64,000 bases of DNA from Capsicum annuum (GCF_002878395.1 NW_025892601.1:159694-223693), one strand, 5' to 3'; shown: positions 23,861 to 36,021, counted from the first letter of the stretch. Made by a program: numbers and translations. Notes: generated by a model not told the origin, from the sequence alone.

Positions 23861-24221
23861 TTACTGATGTGCCTATGAGAAAGTATACCCGTTTGAGTTT
23901 TAGCTAGCCCTACGTTTGACCATTACATATTTATTTATGTTCTTGAGTAGTTGGTTATAATATTGATATTAGAAGTGTTGGGTATAGTCTTCTAATGTGT
24001 TAAGGTAAAGTGGTATAGTTGTTTATTTAAGGATTAAAGATGCTTAGTGGTGGATATTACGTAAGTGGTTAAAGGTCATTAGTGGATCACTGAACCTTAG
24101 TGATAAAGAGGACTAGCGGTAGTGACGACTATTAATAGGGATGATATTTCATTATGTTATTTAGTGATAATAGGTATAGCGATGGTGATGATTACTTAGT
24201 ATTAATGACTAAGTCTATGAT

Positions 24222-24226
24222 GTTAA
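24222..24226. repeat. Target-site duplication GTTAA (left)
   Basis: Identical to the five bases at 37,505-37,509 that follow the other end of the element. This is direct proof of the insertion boundaries. Confidence 0.9.
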
Positions 24227-25714
24227 TGATACACCATTATTATAGCTCTCTGACGAGAGAGTAAGAGGTCATTGTCAAATATTTAACTCAACTAGGTTGG
24301 GGTCGAATCCCAAATGGAATAAGGTGTCAATCAAGTTTATTTATGATTAAAATAACTGATTGATAATGATTTTCTTTAATCGACGCTTTTATCAATTAAA
24401 TGATGATTAAAGTTTTGACTTTCTTCAGAACTCAAAGCTAAAATTTCAATAGTTCAAATCAATGATAGAGAGAAACTAGGGTTGTGATCACTATGATTAT
24501 TAACCCCTCATTGGATAACAGTTGTAGTATTGGATGCTCATGACTTGTGGGAAACACCAAATTATCAGTATCAATAGTCCATCTAAGTGTTTCTCAACCT
24601 ACCTAGATGTTGTGGTCCCTAATTCTCTTGAACTTAGGAAACCGTCTATTCACACCTATTTTATCTCTAGTTGATTAATCTTGTTACAATATTAATTATT
24701 AGATGGAAAATCAGCCTTCCCAAATCGCCGTTGATAATTCACTACCTTTAATTTATTTCTCAGTACGAGCAAACAAACATAAGGCTAGATCTAGTATTTG
24801 CAACCAATAAAAAAAAATTATTACAAAGGAATTATCAAGATGTTCCCATAATCACTCAAACCCTAACCAACTATTAAATACATAGAGGAATAATCATAGA
24901 TTCCACAACCCTAGTTATGGATTTTAGTTCCACAAGAGAAAGAAAGAGATAGCAATCATTGTATTCATCATTCAGAGAAATTTAACATACAAAAGATGAA
25001 ATCTAAGGTTGATGCTCTTCTAAATTCAAAAAGAATATCCCAAAACATAATTTGCAAAAATACTGAGCAAAACTAGTCAGAGTTGTTGTGTTTTGTGAGT
25101 CTCCTCACCCACTCGATAAAAACCTAGAACTTGTACTTAAATACCTAGGCTAATTTTTGAATCAAATTACAGATCACAGAAAATCTCTCGCATATGTGAC
25201 GCCAAATATGATGAATTATTTGGAGTCTGATGACTTATCAGACAATGTTGCCAACTCATCTTCAAATTTCATAATTGCTGCCTTCGACTGATGACAAGTC
25301 CTGATGGATTATAAGGAAGTTGACGACATATCAGACGATGTCGTCATCTCTTAACTATAGCTTCTACATACTTCATAAGGATGATGGTATTCTTGATAGC
25401 TTATCAGTATTTTGACGGCTTATTTGAAAATGTCATCATATCTCCATTCTAACTTCTATGCACTATCTTTGGCTGATGATATTCTTAACAGATATTCACA
25501 AAGTTGATGACCTATTAGATAAGTCGTCAACTGTACTCTTCTTGGCTTCTTACTCAAAATATATCTCTTTTGACTCAATTGTCATTGGATTTCATATGTC
25601 TTAGCTCACCTACACTATCAGAGAAAATAATCAAAAACAACAAAAAATGCTTAAGAATTTACAGTTATTCTGAGGTAAAAGCCTAAAATATGCTAGAATC
25701 AAGCTCGTACATCA
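24227..25714 (-). repeat. 3' LTR of the Tat-like element
   Basis: Direct repeat of 36,045-37,504. In element orientation it begins TGATGTACGAGC and ends GGTGTATCA, so it has TG...CA termini. Its middle (25,190-25,560) carries repeated TGACG/CGTCA-containing palindromes. Confidence 0.88.
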
Positions 25715-25729
25715 ACACCCTCAATTTAA
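25715..25729 (-). promoter_or_regulatory. Polypurine tract of the Tat-like element
   Basis: On the minus strand AAATTGAGGGTGT immediately precedes the 3' LTR and follows TTCTTGAGGACAAG, the same context as in the nested element at 30,700-30,732. Confidence 0.7.
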
Positions 25730-26164
25730 AATAATTTCTTGTCCTCAAGAAACTAACACATTATAGTACCATGGTGTTTGACCAAGAAAATTTAAAGCAC
25801 ATATAATAGTCAATCATCAATTTTAGTTCAAAACATATCACCCTTGTGAAGTTCAAGCACTTTAACCTTAACAGTGTATATCAATGAAGATCAACAATGT
25901 GACACAATGGAATCAAGATATGGAATCAAATTAGCAATAATAACCATTCATATGTACAAGTTACACTACCCAAACTAGTAAGTAGTTAGCAATGCAATCG
26001 ATGTGGCCTAACAACAAAGAAGTCCCTCTTCACTCATATATGAAATCAAGCGCATAAATGCAAGGACGATCAAGAGACACTCACTCTCAAAAAGAAGTTC
26101 CAGTCAATGTATGCCAAATACAATAAGCTGGGACTTATTTTCATTCCCAAGGCTTTCAGACAGT

Positions 26165-26169
26165 TAAGT
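26165..26169. repeat. Target-site duplication TAAGT (left) of the nested element
   Basis: Pairs with TAAGC at 32,222-32,226; four of five bases match. Confidence 0.7.
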
Positions 26170-26441
26170 TGATGTATAAGCAGATGCTAACGCATTTGAG
26201 GCTTTTAACTCTAAATAATTGTGAAGTCTTAAGAAACTTTTGTTATTTCTGATTATTTTTGTTGTGTTAATGTAGGTTTAAGTGATAGGGGTGGAAATTA
26301 AAGGATGATGTGTGAGCAGATGCTAACATATTTAAGGCTTTTAGCTCTAAATTATTGTGAAGTATTAAGCAACTTTTGTTATTTTTGATTATTTTTGTTG
26401 TGTTAATGCAGGTGTAAGTGATAGGGGTGGAAATTAAAGGA
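26170..26441 (+). repeat. 136-bp tandem duplication of the LTR start
   Basis: TGATGT...GCAGATGCTAAC begins at 26,170 and again at 26,306. The two units read in parallel through GGGGTGGAAATTAAAGGA. The 3' LTR has one unit only. Confidence 0.88.
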
Positions 26442-26910
26442 AAGAGGAATAAACCAAGTGAAATCTGGTGCAAATGAACTGAAGTATTTCTGATGACATT
26501 TTTTGATGCGTCATCAGCCTGGTAATTAGTTATCAAAGTTGCCGTCAAGCTTAGACAGAATCTGAAGTAGTGAAGTAAATTGTGACGACATTTTTTATAT
26601 GCCATCACAGCTGTGATAAGGGGTCAAAATTGTCGTCAACTCAAAGAAGAACATCATGATTGCTAGTGTGGATGTGATGAAATTTCTGACATGTCATCAC
26701 ATATTTGATAAGCCGTCAATATTTTATTGTCAGTAAAAGTAGAAGATGCTATTATACTGGAAGCTTTGACAATATTCTGCACAAGCCATCAGGTATCTGA
26801 TAAGCCGTTGGAAATGGCATCTTCTATTCTGAGGAAAAGATGAAACCTTGATTTTATTCCCTTATTTAGGATTAACTATTTAAGGCTTTGTTTAGGGTTT
26901 TCTAAGGGAT

Positions 26911-27025
26911 GGGGGGGGGGGGGGGNNNNNNNNNNNNNNNNNNNNNNNNNNNNNNNNNNNNNNNNNNNNNNNNNNNNNNNNNNNNNNNNNNNNNNNNNNN
27001 NNNNNNNNNNNNNNNNNNNNNNNNN
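26911..27025. other. Poly-G run followed by 100-base assembly gap
   Basis: Fifteen G are followed by exactly 100 N. The equivalent place in the 3' LTR (about 31,330-31,345) reads CTGGGGGGGAGGCGCACATT with nothing missing between the G run and the CACATT. Confidence 0.95.
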
Positions 27026-27913
27026 GGCACACATTGGGTTTTGGGGATACACTTTGATATTTTCTCTCACTAGTTTTCTAGGCTTGAAAAAGCAAATATT
27101 TTGAAGAGATTATCATCATTTTTTTGGAATTTTAATTTGTGATCTAATCTATGATTCACTAATTATTATTCATCTTTGTAAGTTTATCTTTCAAATCATG
27201 AATTCAATTATGTGTTTCGGTCGTTATATCATGAGTGGCTAAATTCCATTAACCTGGATTATGGGATCTAGGGTTAGGTCATGATAAGGTGTTAAATACT
27301 CAAGGTTTAATAAATGTTAGGATTACCTGATAATTCTGATATTGTAATTTATGCCTGTTGGTTGCAAACAATAGGTGTACCTACTTAGGTTTACTTGAGA
27401 AATAAATCATAAACAATAGGAAGTAAATTATCAATAGGGACTCGGAAAGGCTTCTTTTAATAATCAGCATGGGAACAAGGTTGATTTACCTGAGGTAAAA
27501 TTAGGGCAGTCAGTAGCAATTCCCTAATTTTGAGAGGATTAGTAAATTGGACACTAGAATAGGTTGAGAGACATTTGAGCATATCATCAATAAAGATAAC
27601 TTGTTATCCTAACCACCGTAAGAACCTTGAGTCACCTTTCGCATCTGTTATGTAGCATAATTCCTAGTGAACATAATTTTGTTTATTCCATAAACTCTTG
27701 ATTACCAACAATCACTTGATCAACCATTAAAAATCCCATTTTGTCTTTTCGTGTCAGTCGTTTGAATTTAAGTTGTAGCTTTAGTTTCAAATTAGTTTAA
27801 TCACCACTTACATTATTCCCTGTGGATTCGACCCCGACTCCAAAGTTGGGTAAATATATTAATGACAACCTTCTTGCACTAAATTATCGTGTAAGTTGAG
27901 CATTATCAAAAAA

Positions 27914-27931
27914 TGGCGTCATTGTCGGGGA
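27914..27931 (+). promoter_or_regulatory. Primer binding site, tRNA-Asp type
   Basis: TGGCGTCATTGTCGGGGA lies six bases inside the 5' LTR. It matches the complement of the plant tRNA-Asp 3' end at 15 of 18 positions, judged from memory of that tRNA. Confidence 0.7.
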
Positions 27932-28060
27932 AAAATTTGGCATATTGAGTTGGTTTGGAATTTTAGCCTACTTGGTTGAATTCAAATTTGTAAATTTTTA
28001 TTTTTAGGTTTCTTTTATTTCTTTTGTTAGGTAGGTTTTTATTTTAGCTTACTTATTGCT

Positions 28061-29125
28061 ATGGCATCGTGGAATAAACATGAGTTTGGTGGTTGGAAAT
28101 CTTATCTTGATGATCTATGTCCATATTTTGATAGACTGCACTTTTAGCAGGATTGTAAATATGCTCTCCAGAGAGAGATGTGTGCACTATCTCCATCCTA
28201 CCGGGAGTGTGATTATTCTTTATGTAGTGGTCAAGATGGACACTGGAGTGATTGCCAAAATGCCCCTGCCCCCTATTGCACTAACCAAAATTCTAGTTCT
28301 TCTTTTGAGTTTGAAAGGTCTTATGGTCAAGAAAAGGAAGAGAAAAGCACCGAAAAGAGTAGCATTGAATATACGTTTCAATTAATAATGGATCTCTAGG
28401 AAGAAACATATGGTATTGTATGTGATATGCATCTAGGCATGAGGCCAATCATTCATGAGGAGATAGATATAGATATCAATCACTCAAAGCACTCTTTCAT
28501 ATTATACTTAGATGATATCTTGTCTGTGGAATCATTTTACATAATGGAAGAGTGTGAAGATGAGGATCAAGAACCCTCGGTGATTTTCCAACCAACCGAA
28601 CAATTCATGAATGAAGATGCCAAAGATGAGGAAATGGTACTAGAATTGGAAGAATAAATCAAGAACAATCCTTGTGAAGACTCTAGCCCATTTTGGGGTA
28701 AAGATACTAATAGGGACGCTACTTCAGAATTGAGAGTTAGTCCTCATTCAAACCACTTTTCAACTTTATTCTTGGTGGATGTGATGGAAGTCGAACCACC
28801 CAGCAAGTGATGAATTTTGAAAATGAGGAGGAAAATTCTTACATTTTGGAGTTTATCTTTCCAAAAGTGTATACTACAACCCCAGTCTTGAAGGCCAAGA
28901 AGCTTAAAGATCGATAACTATTTAGTGGTGTTTTAAGATCCTCATCGTTGCGCAATGAGCCCATACAAAAGTTTGATGTAAAATTAGGCAAGCGGTTCAA
29001 GTCTTTGACGTGGCATGATAGAACATTCCTTATCATTCCCTCACATTTTCCCAACGAACCTAAAAGATGTAAAGATCAAAAGATGGGCCGACAATTCATA
29101 TCATCTAAGTGGAGGGATAAAGAAT
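28061..29125 (+). pseudogene. Orphan coding-like frame of the nested non-autonomous element
   Basis: From ATG at 28,061 one frame runs to about 28,810 with only three stops (TAG codon 29, TAG at 28,397, TAA at 28,655). A +1 shift then continues it from the ATG at 28,811 to 29,125 with one further stop. The first part is cysteine-rich (CALSPSYRECDYSLCSGQ, WSDCQNAPAPYC). The middle is acidic (EECEDEDQEP, DAKDEEM) and the end is basic. It contains no CCHC knuckle, DTGA-type protease or YxDD motif. It occupies the place of gag, and the tail that follows (GGGAGGCAACCCACG) is shared with the host element. Function unknown; it could be a captured host fragment or an old element-specific protein. Confidence 0.55.
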
Positions 29126-30732
29126 GAATAAATATTGTCGTGCTGCGACACTAAATTAGGCGGTTCTTGGGAGGCAACCCACGGTATTTTGTTGTTTGTA
29201 TTCATATTATGTCATTGACATCAAATCATCACATCCATGGTGCCATAGGTATGTTTCTGACTCTTTTTTTGGTTTGCGCATTGGGGACTTTGCATGATTT
29301 TAAGTTGAGGGTAGGGCTACTTATCGGTGTTGATATCCTCTTGGGGTTTTTGTTGCCATGACTCTTTTCCTTGGAGTCTTGTTCCTAGTAGAGCCAGTAT
29401 ATTTAGGCATATTATTTTTGCGTTGTGATGTCTTGTGGTTAACTGGGAGAAAAATAAGTATCTACAACAGTGAACATATTTTTGTTGATTTTGCTTGGAA
29501 TGATAACTACCTCTCCAATTGTCTGTGTTAACTGTGTGATGTGTATCTATATGAGACTACTGTGAATCTTTTGCTGGAATTAGTACTGGGGACATGATAA
29601 TCATTGTTAACAATTGCATGAACCGGATAGGTAGTGGCTTGTGATGTACCTTTGTGCCATATGTATGCGAGATACTATCTAGTACCCTTTGTGTGTTAAA
29701 TACAGAACTTGCTCAATTTTTCTTGCCTAGGTTATAGGATAGGGGTTAGGAAAGGATCATAGGCCATTTTTTTTAGTTAGTCCACTTTTAACCTAAATGA
29801 CCTTCGTAGTGTGCATGAGATCCCTTGATTCGTACTTTGAGCCTTAATTGCTATTTCTTTTTGAGAAACCTTTCACCTTCATATTAATATTGTAATGAAC
29901 CTGTTTTGGCCCTAGTCCTCTATGGACATTGTGCACCTTCAATTAGGCAAACAACCTAAGTTGAGGGTGGCTATCATAGGGGTGCGTGATGCAAAATCTA
30001 TATAAAGAGAGGTAGAACAAGAGAAAAGAATAAAAAGCCAGGTGCAGTGTAAAAAAGAATAAGAAAAGAAAAAGGTGTGTAAAAGATGAGAAAAACATAA
30101 TTTGATTATTGAAAAGACCGCACCCATTTTGAGCATATGTGATCAATAAAAGAGAGGAAGAGAAAAAGGTTAGGAAGTAAAACCCCAAGAGGTTAGTTTA
30201 GTGTGAAGGAGGCATAGTCACTTTAAATATCCTTGAATATCAGACAAGCCCCTAGCCTACATTACAAGCCGAGAAAAAGTTCTAAAGTGATCTTAGTTGA
30301 CCTGTCTGAAGACCTTGGCGATGAAAATAAGGCTAAGCCTATGGAAAAGGGCATACAATGATTGGAACTTTATTCTGAGAGTGAGCATCTATGGATTATC
30401 CCTATGTTAAACATTTGATGTCTGATATAAGTGAGAAAGAGATTTCTTTGTTGTGAGGGCACACTAGGTATGTTACAGGTAGATAACTTATTTGGGTTGT
30501 GCAATGTTGGTGCATGCATGATTGTGTTGCTGAATTTATGCCATATCTTGAGTCCAGTGTGTCATATTTTTGTTGTTCAATGGTATACACAGTTGAGTTT
30601 TAAATAGTTGACCTTGGAGAAGGTAAAGTTTGTTTGAGCTTATGTGAATGAGTGACTGACAATTGTACTTTGTATCTTCCTAGTTATGTTTTGGTTTCTT
30701 GAGGACAAATAATTGTTTTAAGTGAAGGGTGT
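29126..30732 (+). other. Non-coding tail of the nested element
   Basis: No coding frame with recognisable motifs. Near 29,165 CTTGGGAGGCAACCCACGGT is a conserved tail sequence; its counterpart at 33,338-33,360 of the host element is on the minus strand. It ends in a polypurine-like AAGTGAAGGGTG before the 3' LTR. Confidence 0.65.
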
Positions 30733-32221
30733 TGATGTGTGAGCAGATGCTAACACATTTGAGGAATTTAACTATAAATAATTGTGAAGTCTTAAGCAAC
30801 TTTTGTTATTTTTTATTATTTTTGTTATGTTAATGCAGGTGTAAGTAATAGGGGTGGAAATTAAAGAAAAGAGGACTAAGCTAAGTGAAATCTGGTGCAA
30901 ATGAACTGAAGTGTTTCTGATGACATTTTTTGACGCATCTTCAGCCTGCTGATTGGTTATCAAAGTTGTCGTTAAGCTTAGACAGAATATGAAGAAGTGA
31001 AGTGAAGTATGATGACATTTTTTATATGCCGTCACAACTATGATAAGGCATCAAAATTGCCGTCAAGTCAAAGCAAAACATGATGATTACTAGTGTTGAT
31101 GTGATGACATTTTTGACATGTCATCACATATTTGATAATCCGTCAAGATTTTGTCGTCAAGAAAAGCAGAAGATGCTATTATACTGGAAGCTTTGACAAT
31201 ATTCCGCACAAGCCGTCAGGTGTCTGACAAGCTGTCAGAAATGGCATCGTCTATTCTGAGGAAAAGATAAAACCTTGATTTTATTCCCTTATTTAGGATT
31301 TACTATTTAAAGCCTTTTATAGGGTTTTCTGGGGGGGAGGCGCACATTGAGTTCTAGGGATACACTTTGATATTTTCTCTCTCTAATTTTCTAGGCTTGA
31401 AAAAGCAAATACTTTGAAGAGATTATTATAATTGTTTTGGAATTTCACTTTGTGATCTAATCTACGATTCACTAATTATTATTCATCTCTGTAAGTTTAT
31501 CTTTCAAATCATGAATTCAATTATGTGTTTCGGTCATTACATCATGAGTGGCTGAATTCCATTAACCTGGATTATGGGATCTAGTGTTATTTCATGATAA
31601 GGTGTTAAATACTCAAGGTTTAGTAAGTGCTAGGATTTCTTGATAATTCTGAGATTATAACTTATGTCTGTTGGTTGCAAATAATAGGTGTACCTACTTT
31701 GGTTTTCTTGAGAAAGAAATCATATACAGTAGGAAGTGAATTATCAATGGGGATTCAGAAAGGCTTCATTTAATATCAGCATTGTCACAAGGTTGATTAA
31801 CCTGAGGTAAAATATGGGTAGTCAGTAGTGATTCCCTAAGTCCGAGTGGATTAGGAAATTAGACGCTTGAATAGGTCGAGAGACATTTTAGCATATCGTC
31901 AATAAAGATAACTTGTTATCCTAAACACCGTGAGAACCTTGATTCACCTTGAACATCTTTCATGTACCGTAAGCCTTACTGAACAGAATTCCGGTTATTC
32001 CATAAACTCTTGATTACCAACAATCAGTTGTTCAACAATTAAAAACCTCCATTTTGTCTTTTCGTGTTAGTTGTTTGAATTTAACTTGTAGCTTTAGTTT
32101 CAAATTAGTTTAATCGCCACTCACATTGTTCCCTGTGGATTCGACACTGACTCCAAAGTTGGGTAAATATATTGATGATGACTGCCTTGCACTAAATTGA
32201 CGTATGAGTTGATCATTATCA
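30733..32221 (+). repeat. 3' LTR of the nested element
   Basis: 1,489 bp, TGATGTGTGAGC to CATTATCA. It contains the TGACG/CGTCA palindrome array at 30,920-31,260 and CCCTGTGGATTCGACACTGACTCC near its end. Confidence 0.88.
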
Positions 32222-32226
32222 TAAGC

Positions 32227-33577
32227 TAGGATCACTATAGGACTTTTCTTCAGATTGTAATATGGGCTTGGGGATAGTATAATACGCAAGGACATTTAAA
32301 GTGACTAAGCCTCCTTGGCATTACACTATTTTATGGATCTCACTTATCAACCTTTAACTTATTTCTCCTTTTCTTTATTGAAGCAAATTTAGGTAGGATG
32401 TGGTCCTTTGGTCTTTGATTTTCTCTTTTTTCACAATTTTTATTTTATTATTCTTTTTTTACCACACCCAGCCTTGCATTTTTTTATTTTATTTTACCCT
32501 TCTTCATACTCACTTTACATTACGCACCCCTATGATAGCCACTCTCAACTTACGCGATTTTCCTAAGTCAAAGTGCATAATGCCCAAGGAGGACCAGGGC
32601 CAAAACAAGTTCATTGTGATACAAGTGGGAAGGTGATAGGTATAACAACAAAAAATATATAAGCATTCAAGCTCAAAATCAAGATCAAGGGATATTATTC
32701 AAACATTGAAGGTCATTTTGGCCAAAAGTAGACTAATATAAGAAATGCCCTATGATTCTTTCCTAAGCATTCTCCTACAACTAAGGCAAGACCAACCAGG
32801 CAAGTTCTGGGATTAACACACAACGGAAACTAGGTAGTATCTCACAAACACATGGCACAAAGATACATCACAAGCTACTCCCTATCCGGTTCATGCAATT
32901 GTTAGCAATGATTATCATGTCCCTAATAGTAATTCCATAAAAAGATTCACAGTAGTTGCATATAGATGCACATCACACAGTTATAAAATAGACAATTGGA
33001 GAGGTATTTATTAATCCCAAAAATCAACAAAAAAATATGTTAACTACCCTAGATACTTATTTTTCTCCTAATTAACCACAAAACATCATAAAACAAAACA
33101 CAATATGCCTAAACATACAAGCTCTACTAGGAACAAGACTCCGGGGAAAAGAGACACGGCAATAAAAACCCCAATAGGACATCAACACCCATAAGCAGTC
33201 TTACTCTCAACTTAAAATCATGCATTCTCACCAATGCATCAAACTAAAACAAGAGATTTAGAAACATACTTGTGGCACCATAGGTGCACAGATATGATGT
33301 CAATCACATAATATAAATACAAATAACAAAATACCTTAGGTTGCCTCCCAAGAATTGCCTGATTTAATGTCGCGGCATGACTAGGTTATCTTGACTACTC
33401 AGAACTCATCAAGGTACCTTGAAAGTGCTTCATCGCTAGTCCTGCTGGTGTATCTTTCCCATCTACATAGAATACATCAACGATCGAGAAGACACATATA
33501 TTCTTTCGTTATTTCATGGATTGATGCACTTCAAAACTAACTTCTTTTCCGTTGAGCCTAAACTTTAACTTATTTAG
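32227..33577 (-). other. Tail of the Tat-like element after the protease
   Basis: On the minus strand the frame continues briefly after the protease (KLKFRLNGKEVSFEVHQSMK) and then decays. The conserved CTTGGGAGGCAACCTAAGGT tail motif is at 33,338-33,357. No reverse transcriptase motif is present. Confidence 0.65.
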
Positions 33578-34036
33578 CTACATGTCCACTAATACTCTCC
33601 TAGTTGCTAAGAATGTTCTACCTAAAATTATGGGCATTTTGAAGTCTACATTGAAGTCAAGGATCACAAAGTCAGCAGGTAATATAAAATCAGCGACATT
33701 TACAAGTACATCATGTAGCATACAGATCGGCCTTTTCACAGACCTGTTCGCCATACCTAGTCTCATGTTGGTGGGTGTGGGGTCTCCCAGACCTAAATTT
33801 TTATAAACAGCTAGCAACATTAGATTAATGCTCGCTCCAAGATCACACAAGGCCTTAGAAAATTCCAGAGATCCAATCGTACAAGGAATAGTGAACGCTC
33901 CTGTGTCTGCCTTCTTCTGCGGCAATATCCTTGTAGAAATAGAAATACAATGATGGAGATTTTGCGCCAGTTCATAGATCACTGCTCTTTTCTTTCTCAC
34001 AAGATCCTTCATAAATTTATCCTGGTATTTGGTCAA
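33578..34036 (-). CDS. Retropepsin-like aspartic protease of the Tat-like element
   Basis: An open 152-codon frame. ALCDLGASINLM carries the DLGA form of the active-site motif that is usual in plant Tat/Athila and related proteases. A second flap-to-C-terminal block reads PADFVILDF and then MPIILGRTFLATRRVLVDM. The N-terminus (MTKYQDKFMKDLVRKKRAV) is the linker after gag. It would cleave the Gag polyprotein in the virus-like particle. It is uninterrupted here, unlike the gag upstream, but no reverse transcriptase follows. Confidence 0.85.
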   Translation of the reverse strand: MTKYQDKFMKDLVRKKRAVIYELAQNLHHCISISTRILPQKKADTGAFTIPCTIGSLEFSKALCDLGASINLMLLAVYKNLGLGDPTPTNMRLGMANRSVKRPICMLHDVLVNVADFILPADFVILDFNVDFKMPIILGRTFLATRRVLVDM

Positions 34037-35924
34037 GTTCCTTTACCAAAGGCACATTGACTGTCAACTACTTAAACATTGTCATAAATTTACTAAAATT
34101 TATGTCATCAGCCTTTTTCTTCAATCTTTGAGGAAAGGGAGGTGGTGGTTTTGGGAGAGTGTTCAGAACTACTTTCTTTTCCTGGTCTTTTCCTTTTTTC
34201 AACTCGCCACTCTACTGATGATTAGAATGGATATTAATTCCATCCAACTTTTCAGACTCCACTGGATTACTTTTCTTAGTATCGTAATCTTTTCCAACCA
34301 CATATTGGCTCATAGTTTTTCCCACAAAAGGGCCCGATAATATCTTACCACTCTGAGTGGTAATTGCTATAGCAATACAATCATTACAAGGATTCTGAAC
34401 TATGTCACTAGGCAACATTCCGCTCTTTCTCTGATTCAATGTTATTGAAAGTTGGCTTATCTTTTGCTCCAACTGTTTGATTAAAGTTGAGTGTATGTTT
34501 ACCAACTGACTAAATGATGAAAATTCACTTTTCATTGTTGTCATACCTGTATTGGTGGCCTCCACTCCATTCAGAAACCTCTCTATCATGTCCTCCATAG
34601 ACATTTTGCGTATGCTAGTAACAACATTATCTCGATTGCCAATAGGCACATAAAGTCCTCTCTTGTCAGTCTTATTCTTCCAAGTCCCTTGGTCACAATC
34701 TCCATAACCCAATCTAACCTAATAAGTCCAACCTTAACTCCCTTGGCTACTGCATCTGGAATCCCCTTGGTTGTTGAGATAACTCACTTCCTCTTCAGAA
34801 TCAGAATCAACCCATCCTTGGGACTTGACGACTATCACTTTCTCCATCTTTGTAGATAATAAATTCTTGGTCAACAAGTCCATCTGCATTTTCAAGTGTG
34901 CCATATCCTAATCACGCTCTTCCTCTTTTGTTCATTGCTCAGGATTTATACCAACAGAAATAGTAGGGCTTGCTACCATAGAATCCCTAGTATGCCAAGC
35001 TTTACTTTTTTTCATCATCCAATCAAGCCTCTTAAACAGTGAGATCCACAAATGATCCCCCTGCAGCATTGTCAACAACAGACTTTATAATAGAGTTCAA
35101 CACCTGATAAAAAGTCTCCATCAAATGAATATCCACATTACTATAGTTCGGGCACTACATTAACTTCTTTTTTAACCTCTTTCATATCTAGTAGTGGGCT
35201 TCAGTTGGGAGTTACCTAAAATTGCTGATCTCATCCCTTAGTTGTACCCTCCTGGAAGGAGGAAAGAAACTTTTAAGGAAACCCTCTTTCAACTGCCTTT
35301 GATTTGTTATAGAATCGAGCTTTAGCATATTTAGCCACAATGTTGCCTTCCCAGATAGAGACAATAGAAATAAGCGCAGGCAAATGGCATTCTTTCCTAC
35401 TCCAGGGTTATCAAAAGACTTGAAAATAGTGATAAAATTCACTAAATATATGTTGGGATCATCACCCGGGAGTCCATCGAATAACCCCTTAAGATGGTAG
35501 AGTTGAATCATCATGCTTGTTATGTGGAACTTAGCTCCGAGTGACAAAGGTGGAGGAATAATACATACAGTTGCACCTGCTCCATCCATTCTATATTCAT
35601 CATCATTAAGATTATACTGCACAGGTTGGTGATCCTACCTCACTCTGAATGGGTGATTTCTGTTTACATTTCTATCAACTGGTGCCACTATATATTCTAC
35701 ACGCCTATAATTTCTTGGTCCCAACAGATCATCATATCTAGGTCCTCTTTATCCAGATTTGATACCAGACCAGGGTTATCCATATTCTGTAGATTTAATT
35801 GAGCCCTAGCCAAGGTGGCTACTGTTCTTGCATTTTCTGGGTCTGCCATTCTACCGATCAAATAAGGTTTCGAATATACAGGTAATAACGGTTCTCCTGA
35901 ACTCCGTGTACTTGGCATACACAC
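34037..35924 (-). pseudogene. gag of the Tat-like element, broken into three frames
   Basis: On the minus strand the pieces are 35,697-35,924 (MADPENARTVATLARAQLNL), 35,212-35,622 and 34,212-34,712. The middle piece is the retrotransposon gag domain: FHITSMMIQLYHLKGLFDGL, LRLFLLSLSGKATLWLN and FFPPSRRVQLRDEISNFR. The third piece is a coiled-coil-like C-terminal part (EQKISQLSITLNQRKSGM). Stops separate them, for example between 35,622 and 35,697 and again near 35,211. Gag would form the particle; this copy cannot make a full-length one. Confidence 0.85.
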
Positions 35925-36021
35925 TAACTACCCTGCAGAGAACCAAAACAACAAATAAAAGTAAAACCAAGAAACTTACTATGAGTTAATTATCACAGAC
36001 GTACATACTTTGAAACCGTCT

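Larger units (their letters stand above)
22684..24226 (+). repeat. 5' LTR of element O, second segment
   Basis: Continues the alignment with the 3' LTR at 51,776-52,305 and 54,699-54,813 (for example TGAGCCCTTGA, AAATGATGTTATT, CCTAACCATGTTGAAC). Beyond about 23,360 no second copy is available in the window. The LTR is next interrupted at 24,227. Confidence 0.8.
26170..27908 (+). repeat. 5' LTR of the nested element, with terminal duplication and assembly gap
   Basis: Aligns to 30,733-32,221. It is longer because its first 136 bases are present twice and because a run of 100 N was placed at 26,926-27,025. Confidence 0.85.
26170..32221 (+). mobile_element. Nested non-autonomous LTR retrotransposon, same family as its host
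   Basis: LTRs at 26,170-27,908 and 30,733-32,221 are direct copies, and share termini (TGATGTGTGAGCAGATGC ... TTATCA) and internal repeats with the host element's LTRs. A tRNA-Asp-type primer site follows the 5' LTR and a polypurine tract precedes the 3' LTR. The interior (about 2.8 kb) has no gag, protease, reverse transcriptase or integrase. In their place is a decayed orphan frame at 28,061-29,125. It lies in opposite orientation inside the Tat-like element. Confidence 0.88.

Noticed and set aside
24227..25714. Autonomous Tat-like element with pol hidden in the nested region
   Set aside because: After removing 26,170-32,221 only about 1.8 kb remains between the protease and 3' LTR, with no RT or integrase motif.
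28061..28399. Cysteine-rich frame as a zinc-finger or secreted peptide gene
   Set aside because: Cysteine spacing does not fit a CCHC knuckle or a known cysteine-rich peptide pattern, there is no signal peptide, and it lies inside an LTR element with internal stops. It is kept only as an orphan element frame.
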